In this document: positions 9,105 through 16,023 of the stretch, piece by piece
Numbering within the stretch: the stretch's first letter is position 1
Layout: each line of letters begins with the position of its first letter
Origin: UBA3907 sp033810155
Lineage (GTDB): Bacteria; Bacillota; Sulfobacillia; Fermentithermobacillales; Fermentithermobacillaceae
Assembly: GCA_033810155.1 (NCBI GenBank)
Contig: JAPXKJ010000013.1
Coordinates: 1 to 30,637 of the forward strand
Length of the DNA: 30,637 nucleotides
Direction of reading: 5' to 3'
Made by a program: the position numbers and the translations under genes
Notes under the pieces: model-generated
What the model saw: only the letters and a program-made list of their open reading frames with translations
The model's database searches: none
Told to the model about the DNA's origin: nothing

Positions 9105-10076
9105 CTATAAAGTCACGTGATCTACTGGATAATCATTTGAACCAAGAATCAAGTCCAAACTCTTAGAAAAGGAATCCGGGTCCCCCGAACAAAAGAATCT
9201 GTACGCAGGTTTTATGTCAGGCGCTGCTAATATCCCGTTCTCTTTGAGTATTTCCTTCATGACCATTACAGTCTGAATGGCTGGGTCTATCAAGACCACT
9301 CCAGGCAGCTCCTTTTTGATGTCCTCGGCAAGCAACGGAAAATGGGTACACCCTAAGATAAGGACATCAACTTGGGATTCGTGGAACAACCCCATGTATC
9401 TCTTAACTGCATCTTCTATGGCACTCTGATCTTGCATACCTGCTTCCACAAGAGTCACAAAGTCTGGACAGGCTTGCTTTATCAGCGGAAGCGCATACCC
9501 TAAACTAGCAAGTTCTTCATCGTAAACACCGCTCGTTACCGTTCCTTGAGTCGCTATGAGACCTATTCTTCCGCAGGCGCCTGCCTGGGCATAAGCACTT
9601 TCAGCTCCTGGTTTAATGACACCTATTACTGGTCCGGGAAAACTCTTTTGAACTGCCTCAAGACCAGCAGCAGTAGCCGTGTTACATGCGATTATGATCG
9701 CCTTTGCCCCTTTTGTTCTCAAAAACTCCGCTATTTGGACTGAGAACTCGCGTACCTGAGACTGCGGTCTAGGGCCGTAAGGCACCCTCCCTGTATCCCC
9801 AAAATAAAGGACGCTTTCATTTGGCAAAAGTCTTTCGATTTGCCGTACAACAGTTAATCCACCTGCTCCTGAATCAAAAACACCTATAGGGGCATTGAGG
9901 GTGTGATTCTTTCTGCCTGATGGGTTACCAATACTCTCATCGCCTATGGTCTTATTGTCATCGGATGTTTCTCCATATGAAGCATCCATAGTCGCTGCAT
10001 ACTCGCAAGACCCATCTGGTTCATCCTCATAAGTCCAACCAAGAGTGCTGTTTAGTTTGTAATACTGTTCAATCAT
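9105..10076 (-). CDS. murI: Glutamate racemase with a long N-terminal extension
   Basis: The core of this 323-residue protein is MurI, which interconverts L- and D-glutamate for peptidoglycan. The visible motifs are GVFDSGAGGLTV (D68, S69), catalytic C131 in IIIACNTATA, C243 in ILGCTHFPLL, and YFGDTGRVPYG. MurI is usually about 265 residues; here the conserved core starts near residue 62. AAGGAG lies 11 bases before the ATG at 10076, and no better internal start is seen apart from M30. The acidic, low-complexity extension is therefore probably translated. It is convergent with the ornithine operon and is not the PLP-type ornithine racemase Orr. Confidence 0.93.
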   Translation of the reverse strand: MIEQYYKLNSTLGWTYEDEPDGSCEYAATMDASYGETSDDNKTIGDESIGNPSGRKNHTLNAPIGVFDSGAGGLTVVRQIERLLPNESVLYFGDTGRVPYGPRPQSQVREFSVQIAEFLRTKGAKAIIIACNTATAAGLEAVQKSFPGPVIGVIKPGAESAYAQAGACGRIGLIATQGTVTSGVYDEELASLGYALPLIKQACPDFVTLVEAGMQDQSAIEDAVKRYMGLFHESQVDVLILGCTHFPLLAEDIKKELPGVVLIDPAIQTVMVMKEILKENGILAAPDIKPAYRFFCSGDPDSFSKSLDLILGSNDYPVDHVTL

Positions 10077-10271
10077 CTAATCAACAGCTCCTTGTGATGA
10101 CAATAACTGCATCGTCACTAGCTCTATGTTCTCATTGTACAACGGTAAGCCAAGAGTAACTATAACCTATTCTGCATCGAGCTAACACTTTTGGACAATA
10201 AAAAGACTTGTTCCAAGCCGAGTAGAAAGATTCTTTGAGAACAAAAACCACTTAGGAAGGAGCAAGCCGAA

Positions 10272-10482
10272 ATGGTTGGAGTTGAGCTGTTCGTGGAAAT
10301 CAACCCTGTCATGTGCAGGCGATAACCACAATAGCCTCCTACCTCCAGTTCCTTACGAAGGTTCTGAAAGAACCGTCACCCGGTACATTCAAAGCATCAG
10401 GCCCCACGATGAGCGCACGTATCGCCCTGTTGAAGCTGTTCCTGGTGAGCAAGCACAGGGTGACTGGGGACATTTCTGCTAG
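10272..10482 (+). pseudogene. Remnant of IS21-family transposase istA
   Basis: The stretch from about 10355 to the TAG at 10480-10482 reads SERTVTRYIQSIRP, then R-TYRPVEAVPGEQAQGDWG. This matches the IstA segment between the DNA-binding region and the start of the catalytic domain. Upstream, AAGGAG followed by ATG 10272 gives a 17-codon frame that may be the decayed start. Nothing of the rest of istA or of istB is visible, so this is a fragment. Confidence 0.7.
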
Positions 10483-11346
10483 GCAAAACTTGACAATTAG
10501 CATACCATTAGAAGTTCTCTTGGAGTATTATGAACGTTCCGCCTGAAAGTAGCATGGTTCAACTGTAAACATCGACCCTACTCAAATATTCGCATATGAA
10601 CGTGGACTACGATCTCTATAGTGTTCCCTTTATATGGTTTTTTAAGGTTTTTCTCTACCGATAACAAATCCGGGTATTCCCTTGTTACGAATCTATGATT
10701 CGTTCGGACATCAGGATAGAAACATATACCGCAATGCGACTAGCATCAGCCCATTGTCCCAATTCCATCGCTATTCAACATCTGTTCCACGTCTATAGCT
10801 AGAATACCCTCGGAATGCTTTGTTTGCCTCGTATGTAGGCTAAACAGGGAAACACCATAGAGGCGATATCGCGAGAAGAAGGTTTCTATCCCTCGTAGGT
10901 AGGCTAAACTCGATGCAAGAAGCCCATGCAGAGTGGTTCTAGGAAGTTTCCATTCCTCATAGGTAGGCTAAAGCCGTTTCAACAGGAATAATAATAGCAC
11001 GTAATCGTGCATTTGGCCAACGTCTCTACATGATGGGTCACCATGATCCATTCATTTCAGGCATTTACCTGCCTTTCCTCCATCGCTTGCACATCGTCAA
11101 AAGCCCCATACTTTCCGTCGAAGGCAGGGTTTTTTTACGCTACTACACCTGGGCGGAAAACACCACATACACAACTGTTCGCTAAGTACGCTCACATAGC
11201 TAATGCCTCAGGGAGTTGCGGTTACCCTGCATACACCTATCTAGATAGACACCGCCTCGCAATTCCATGCTTTGTAGCATTCTAGCGCTCAAACAAAAAC
11301 CCCTTCAATACCAGATCTAAATCTCCATAGAGGTAATACTAGTAGT
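10483..11346. other. Non-coding decayed DNA around a CRISPR remnant
   Basis: I see no convincing gene in this stretch. Apart from the CRISPR remnant at 10818-10973, it holds an A/T-rich patch near 10630-10660 and a chance 80-codon frame (11043-11285) with no recognisable family and no ribosome binding site. It lies between two transposase remnants, which fits an old insertion hot spot. Confidence 0.6.
10818..10973 (-). CRISPR. Degenerate CRISPR array remnant, three repeats
   Basis: Three 28-base repeats start at 10818, 10882 and 10946, an exact 64-base period with two 36-base spacers. They share the core CCTCRTAGGTAGGCTAAA, with one mismatch in the first copy. On the minus strand the repeats end in GGAAAC or GAAAC, the usual 3' end of clostridial type I-B/III repeats, so the array probably reads right to left. 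The left copy is the most diverged, as expected of a terminal repeat. No cas gene lies in the window. Confidence 0.75.
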
Positions 11347-12086
11347 GTCCTTATACTTCTGTAAAAAGGGATCGTGATTGATCCGGGCCACTGGCTCCTC
11401 CGGTAGACTGGTTGATAGGAAAGAAAATCACTAGTCGAGGAGGAGCAGCAGTGACCCAATATCAGATTACACTTTCGGACGAGATTGTGCACGGACTATT
11501 TAAGGAAGATGGAGCGATGGCCAGACTTGTGGAGCAATTGTTGAACCAAGTACTTGAGGCTGAGGTGACTGAGACGTTGCAGGCGAAGCCTTACGAGAGG
11601 ACTGAGGAGCGCCAAGGCTACCGAAGTTGACCGGTTGGTGTTGTCAGTGCCTCAGGTACGGGAGGGGAAGTTTTCACCTGAACTTTTCGCCCGATTTCAA
11701 AGGAGCGAGCAGGCCTTGATCCTAGCTTTAATGGAGATGGTGATAAACGGGATATCAACCAGGAAGGTGGCCAAAATCACTGAGGAACTGTGCAAAAGGT
11801 TGGAATCCTTGGTCAAGGAGTGGAACGTGAGGCCGCCTGGAGCAGGGATTCGACGACGCGGTGGCTGTCTTGAATCTTTTTAAGCGCTTGCTGGAGGCTT
11901 TGCTCATGGAGAAAGACAAAGCCTGGTCTACCGACCGGCAGTATTTCGATATGAGGGCGTATGTGGAGTGGAAACAAGAGCAAACGGCGATGATGACCAA
12001 CGAATTACAACAGGCCGCCGTCGCGGCGTGTTAGGCATGTGTTACGTATCAGTCCACCAGAAGGCTTTTTACAGAAAAGAAAGGAT
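11347..12086 (+). mobile_element. Internally deleted IS256-family element with both terminal inverted repeats
   Basis: The left end (11347-11369) and the complement of the right end (12064-12086) share TCCTT, then after five differing bases TTCTGTAAAAAG. They lie about 740 bases apart, against roughly 1.3 kb for intact IS256-type elements. The DNA between them is a broken transposase gene. I could not find a convincing target-site duplication. The right end lies seven bases from the stop codon of the Clp1-like gene. Confidence 0.72.
11451..12034 (+). pseudogene. IS256-family (Mutator-type) transposase, frameshifted and deleted
   Basis: Translation begins at GTG 11451 after GGAGGAG and gives a typical IS256 N-terminus (YQITLSDEIVHGLF, then RLVEQLLNQVLEAEVTE) that stops at 11628-11630. 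The next frame resumes near 11635 with SVPQVREGKFSPELF and RSEQALILALMEM, ending at 11883. A third frame carries the C-terminus (ALLMEKDKAWSTDRQYFDM) to TAG 12032-12034. The catalytic middle with the DDE residues is missing, so no active transposase can be made. Confidence 0.85.
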
Positions 12087-12092
12087 TTGACC

Positions 12093-13094
12093 CTAACCGG
12101 AGGTAACCCTACCTGCATCAACCCCTAACTCATACGAGGACACCCATACAACACGAGGCAAGTAACCTTCGGGTAGTTGACCTAACAGCCTCATCTTCTC
12201 TTCAGATTTTATGAGTACACATGGAATTTGAAGGCTTGACCTGTTGGGGTCAGGTACTGCTGCCACAATTCCGTAGTTTGGATTCTTTGTTTCCGAATAC
12301 CTGCTCTCTCCCCACCACCGAAGTACCTTGACTCTGGAGGAATCTATCGCCACACTTCGCGCTTCTTGACCGAGGTATCCATTCCAACAACATACTCGGT
12401 TCTGTGCCCGCTCTTGAGCGGACCTATTTCGGGCACCCGCAAGGGGCTTGAACTCCTTAACTTTAAAACCCAATGATCTCAAAGATTCGATGAGCGGGAC
12501 AACCGCGGGTGTCCTCAGAGATATCATGATATCAGCTTCAATGGCCTGCGCCTTTGCACAGTTCAGCTGCACACCTGCTGTCGGTCTAACCAGCCCACAA
12601 GTATCGACTAGTATGACGTCTGCCCCCTGGTCCTTGGCTGCCCTCACGCAAGATTGAACCCCAACTAGCACAGAAAGCTCCCGCCCATATGGGGAGGTCT
12701 TCCCAACCATGTATGAGCCTTCCCTCCTTACAGATTTGAGCGATAAAATGGGCCCTTCTGCAAATCCATAAGAGACAAAACCGGGTGGACCAATGTCTGA
12801 TTGCCCTATATCTGAGTCGACAACAGCTACCTTGTTTCCCCTCTCCCAAAACCATGCCGCCATAACAGCAACCAAAGTGCTCTTCCCTGTATCAATCTCT
12901 CCGATGACCATGATCACCGGTCTCTCGGGGAGTATAGGAATTTCCTTCTCAAGTGCCCTACTTACTTTGAGCAACCTACACACCTCCTGAGTCGAATCTT
13001 CGTCCTCATTGAGACAATAATACCTCACCGGTTTGGATATATGAAAATGTGAAAAACCGAGATGGTTCTGGAGCAAGTAGCGAAACTTTTCCAT
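12093..13094 (-). CDS. Clp1/Grc3-like P-loop protein, possible polynucleotide 5'-hydroxyl kinase
   Basis: This protein of 333 residues has Walker A GEIDTGKST (65-73) and the family signature VDSDIGQSDIGPPG (about 92-105), which resembles the Clp1_P domain of Clp1/Grc3 RNA kinases. A further VDTCGLV segment may be Walker B-like. Bacterial members are poorly studied; a role in RNA end repair or processing is inferred from the family. No good ribosome binding site precedes ATG 13094, so the start is uncertain. The last codons lie next to the IS256 right end, so the original C-terminus may have been changed by the insertion. Confidence 0.75.
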   Translation of the reverse strand: MEKFRYLLQNHLGFSHFHISKPVRYYCLNEDEDSTQEVCRLLKVSRALEKEIPILPERPVIMVIGEIDTGKSTLVAVMAAWFWERGNKVAVVDSDIGQSDIGPPGFVSYGFAEGPILSLKSVRREGSYMVGKTSPYGRELSVLVGVQSCVRAAKDQGADVILVDTCGLVRPTAGVQLNCAKAQAIEADIMISLRTPAVVPLIESLRSLGFKVKEFKPLAGARNRSAQERAQNRVCCWNGYLGQEARSVAIDSSRVKVLRWWGESRYSETKNPNYGIVAAVPDPNRSSLQIPCVLIKSEEKMRLLGQLPEGYLPRVVWVSSYELGVDAGRVTSG

Positions 13095-13160
13095 ACTAAA
13101 GGAAACAGAGCTTTTCCTGTAGAATCAAAACCTAGATGTTTCATATGAAGGATTGGTACC

Positions 13161-14498
13161 ATGGATATTTCTCACCTGTTTGCCTATTTCTATATAGGCC
13201 AAGTCTACATTCGAAAAGAAATCAATAACATGCTCGGAGGTCAAGAACAAGGAGGTATATCTACTCCACGCTCAGCTCCTTGCGTGCTCCTTTTCCGAAG
13301 AAAAAACGCATTGGGATATATGCAAGACGACGGCTGGCAACTAGACGGATTCTACCACTTCACAGGCCAGGGTCAGTCTTTTGACATGCAGATGAAAAGA
13401 GGGAACAAATCTGTACGCAACCACCTAGAAGCAGGCAAGGTCCTAATGGTCTTTGAAAGCGCAAAACCTACTGAGGGGCTCTATCGTTTCCAAGGATTCA
13501 TGAACTACGTAGATCACTACCACAAGGACATAGACGCTTCTGGGAAAAAAAGACGCGTAATTGTGTTTCGGTTGGCACCTGTGAGAACCTATCCTTCATC
13601 TGAGCTCCCAAAACAGAACAATATTGCAACGACTTTTCTAGATCTACGCGAGCCAGCTATATCTGCATACAATCCCTTACGGAAAAATGAGTACATGAGT
13701 TTCACGAATTCACCTTATAGCACCATCGATCACAGGCATATTTGCAATGAACGAAATCAATATGATAAGCGCACCAGAATGCTAATGCAATATGTTCTTC
13801 AAAGAGCTAACGGATTCTGCGAATGTTGTGGCTACCCTGCGCCTTTTTCTTGTGAGAACGCAAATCCGTATTTGGAGATCCATTACATAAACGGTGTAGG
13901 CGACTACGGCATAGATAACCCTTCTAACCTAATTGCCCTATGCCCTGTATGCCACACAAAGGCCCACTCCGCCGGAAATCGAAAGAACATATTGGCACAG
14001 CTAGATGCTACAGCAGCCAACATTGAGAACGCGATAGACAAGGACATTCTCAAGCTGGTGACTGCAGCGATCATAAGAGATGGTGCTGGAAGGATACTAG
14101 CCGCCCAAAGAGATAGAGGAGACCTCAAAGGACTTTGGGAATTCCCAGGCGGCCAGGTAAAACCAGGTGAAACTTTGGAGCAATGCATAGCCCGAGAGAT
14201 TCTAGAAGAGTTATCAGTACACATTACAAATACAACTCCTTTCTTAAAGGTAGATTACGATTACGGCTCTTTTTTCATGAGGCTATTTTCTTTCGAATGC
14301 AGCGCACAAGGAATTCCCATTCTGCGCAACCACACTCAGATGAACTGGGTGGAACCTTCCAACCTCAACGATTTGGATTGGGTGCCTGCCGACAGAGCTA
14401 TAGCCCGAACTCTCCGAGACAATTCCTACCCAGATACAAAGGAGACACGGACAACCCTAGAGGCGGAATTAGAGGAGTCGTTCCACACACAAAAGTGA
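13161..14498 (+). CDS. SRA-like / HNH nuclease / Nudix hydrolase fusion, probable modified-DNA defence protein
   Basis: One uninterrupted frame of 445 residues carries three domains. Residues about 20-155 (GGQEQGGI, DGWQLDGFYHFTGQGQSFDM) resemble the SRA-like base-reading domain of ScoMcrA. Residues about 205-285 form an HNH nuclease with zinc-type C220-x2-C223 and C261-x2-C264, H241, N256 and H269. Residues about 293-425 form a MutT/Nudix hydrolase whose Nudix box starts at G331, with E337, R345, E346, E349 and E350. The ATG follows AAGGA at a good distance. SRA-HNH proteins cut modified DNA, and MutT/NudG-type enzymes hydrolyse modified nucleotides. The combination and its meaning are inferred. 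In the HNH motif, the position after H241 that is usually His is Tyr242. Confidence 0.85.
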   Translation: MDISHLFAYFYIGQVYIRKEINNMLGGQEQGGISTPRSAPCVLLFRRKNALGYMQDDGWQLDGFYHFTGQGQSFDMQMKRGNKSVRNHLEAGKVLMVFESAKPTEGLYRFQGFMNYVDHYHKDIDASGKKRRVIVFRLAPVRTYPSSELPKQNNIATTFLDLREPAISAYNPLRKNEYMSFTNSPYSTIDHRHICNERNQYDKRTRMLMQYVLQRANGFCECCGYPAPFSCENANPYLEIHYINGVGDYGIDNPSNLIALCPVCHTKAHSAGNRKNILAQLDATAANIENAIDKDILKLVTAAIIRDGAGRILAAQRDRGDLKGLWEFPGGQVKPGETLEQCIAREILEELSVHITNTTPFLKVDYDYGSFFMRLFSFECSAQGIPILRNHTQMNWVEPSNLNDLDWVPADRAIARTLRDNSYPDTKETRTTLEAELEESFHTQK

Positions 14499-14551
14499 TA
14501 TGATTTTGGGAAATGTGGTACCCACTTGATAGCAAGATTTCTTCGAAAAAG

Positions 14552-14581
14552 TTGACAACGGGACTCCTAGGGCTTTATACT
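14552..14581 (+). promoter_or_regulatory. Sigma-A type promoter of the riboswitch operon
   Basis: A perfect -35 TTGACA (14552-14557) is followed after 18 bases by TATACT (14576-14581), five of six matches to the -10 consensus. The predicted start near 14588 lies about 25 bases before the riboswitch P1 stem. Confidence 0.75.
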
Positions 14582-14612
14582 GCAATTGTACGTGAGCAAC
14601 AAGAACCTATGG

Positions 14613-14733
14613 TTCAGCGCTGAATCTCTCGTAAGAGAGAACGGAGGAACCGATATTTTGGGGCTAATCGCAAGTTTGCGTAGGGTTACGCCCTTTCGAC
14701 CCGAGCCCGTCAGCTAACTTCGTAAGCGTAGAA
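14613..14733 (+). promoter_or_regulatory. Cyclic di-AMP riboswitch (ydaO/yuaA class)
   Basis: The sequence carries the conserved class elements in order: CGCTGAA, GGAGGAACC, GGGGCTAATCGC, GGGTTACGCCCTTTCGACCC, GAGCCCGTCAGCTAAC and CGTAAGCG. P1 pairs TTCAGCGCT (14613-14621) with AAGCGTAGAA (14725-14733 region), with one mismatch. Known members bind c-di-AMP and switch expression off. It lies between a strong promoter and the ATP-grasp/opine dehydrogenase/B12 operon, so it most likely controls those three genes. Confidence 0.92.
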
Positions 14734-14987
14734 AAGGGAGGCCGCGTTTTCTGGCACCTTCTAGGTGTCGTTTAGCATTGTCAGTTAGCCTCCATCGTAT
14801 TCACTATCTCACGTTCAATTATGGGCGAAGTTCGCGCTATGCACGCGACCTAAGCGAGGAGCTTTTTTCGTTTGTCTGGATGCGGTGCCATTTCATCGCT
14901 AAGGTCTTCGACGTGTCTTTCTACTTATGTGCCCATAATGAGACAATGCAGATTTCATAGCTACTACGGCAAAGGAGGTGGTGCACC
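14734..14987 (+). promoter_or_regulatory. Riboswitch expression platform and leader
   Basis: Downstream of the aptamer, GGAGGC (14737-14742) can pair with GCCTCC (14788-14793) around an inner hairpin GGCACC/GGTGTC. A T-run follows at 14863-14868 (GAGGAGCTTTTTTCG), but I could not draw a convincing terminator stem before it. The leader ends with a very strong ribosome binding site AAAGGAGGTG (14971-14980). No gene is seen here. Control may be by termination, but the sequence does not settle it. Confidence 0.45.
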
Positions 14988-15992
14988 ATGCGAATTGCGG
15001 TCATAACCGACCCTATCCAAAGCAGGATTGCGCAGGCCGATCCCCATTCAAGACAACGTAATGAACTTACACGCAAAGCAGTCTCAGGAGCCTTGTTGGA
15101 GCTAGGCCATAACGTCCATATGATAGAAGTTGGGCCGAACATCCTACATGAGATCGAAGCAGTTCATCCCGACGCGATGTTTAACATAGCAAGCGGGTAT
15201 AATTCGAAGAAACAGCAGGCAAATGTAGCCGCAATCCTCGAGTTAACCGATATACCATTCACTGGCTCGGAAGCAAAAACACATGTGCTAGCACTATACA
15301 AAGACATAACCAAAATAATACTTCAACACAGGCATGTCCCAACTCCCAAATTCATCGTCGTCCATAGCGCTGAAGAACTGGATTCATTTCCTTCGAACGG
15401 AAAACTACCTAGTCCGGTAATAGTAAAACCGTCAGCGGAAGGATCGGGTGTGGGCATCCATGCCAATAGCATAGCCCATTATTTCGAAGAAGTTAGACGA
15501 CTGGTTCTCAATCTGATGGAAACTGTAGGACCACCTATCATGGTAGAACAATTCATACCTGGCCGTGAGTTTACTGTCGCGCTAGTTGGGTATCCTAAAC
15601 CTACAGTCCTTCCTATACAAGAAATACTTCTAGATGAAGAAGCCCTTTACACATATGAGGTAAAGACTGACGACAAAGTCCTTTCTGTATGCCCTGCAGA
15701 AATCTCGCCTGAGTTAACACGTGAAATTCAAGATCTAGCGCTTGAGTCCTTTGCAGCCATCGGCTGCAGAGATATTGCACGAATAGACTTTAGAGTCTCT
15801 GAAGACTCTGTTCCCTATGTACTCGAGATAAACACACTTCCTGGTCTAACACCTGGTTACAGCGAAGTGCCACGAATCGCAGAAAGAGCAGGTATTGGGT
15901 ATACAGAACTCATTAGATTGATCCTCGAAGGAGCTCTTAAACGCTTCAAAAAACATGCGGCGAAACATTTCCATAGTGCGACACAGGCTTAA
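14988..15992 (+). CDS. Divergent D-Ala-D-Ala-ligase-family ATP-grasp ligase
   Basis: This protein of 334 residues has the ATP-grasp features of Ddl: VKPSAEGSGVGI, VEQFIPGREFTVAL, an acidic metal site in ARIDFR, and VLEINTLPGLTPG. The N-terminal substrate loop, HG-x2-GEDG in true Ddl, is replaced by FNIASGYNSKKQQAN. The second substrate is therefore probably not plain D-alanine. Such enzymes join an amino or hydroxy acid to a carboxylate through an acyl phosphate. The ATG follows AAAGGAGGTG. It is the first gene of the c-di-AMP riboswitch operon, with opine-dehydrogenase and B12-protein genes behind it. The fold is clear; the substrate is unknown. Confidence 0.85.
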   Translation: MRIAVITDPIQSRIAQADPHSRQRNELTRKAVSGALLELGHNVHMIEVGPNILHEIEAVHPDAMFNIASGYNSKKQQANVAAILELTDIPFTGSEAKTHVLALYKDITKIILQHRHVPTPKFIVVHSAEELDSFPSNGKLPSPVIVKPSAEGSGVGIHANSIAHYFEEVRRLVLNLMETVGPPIMVEQFIPGREFTVALVGYPKPTVLPIQEILLDEEALYTYEVKTDDKVLSVCPAEISPELTREIQDLALESFAAIGCRDIARIDFRVSEDSVPYVLEINTLPGLTPGYSEVPRIAERAGIGYTELIRLILEGALKRFKKHAAKHFHSATQA

Positions 15993-16023
15993 TATTTACT
16001 ATCAATAAGGAGTTGATTATAAA

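Noticed and set aside
10313..10546. 77-codon frame overlapping the IS21 fragment
   Set aside because: The other frame carries the recognisable IstA residues; this one is its out-of-frame translation.
10756..10783. Possible fourth, leftmost CRISPR repeat
   Set aside because: It begins GTCCCAATTCC but is two bases out of the 64-base period, and its second half does not match the repeat.
11043..11285. 80-codon open frame on the plus strand
   Set aside because: No ribosome binding site, no recognisable family, Cys/His/Tyr-rich composition unlike the neighbouring genes, and it sits in decayed DNA.
14840..14870. Intrinsic terminator of the riboswitch at the T-run 14863-14868
   Set aside because: I could not find a stem that pairs convincingly with the GAGGAGC before the T-run, so it is not called as a separate feature.
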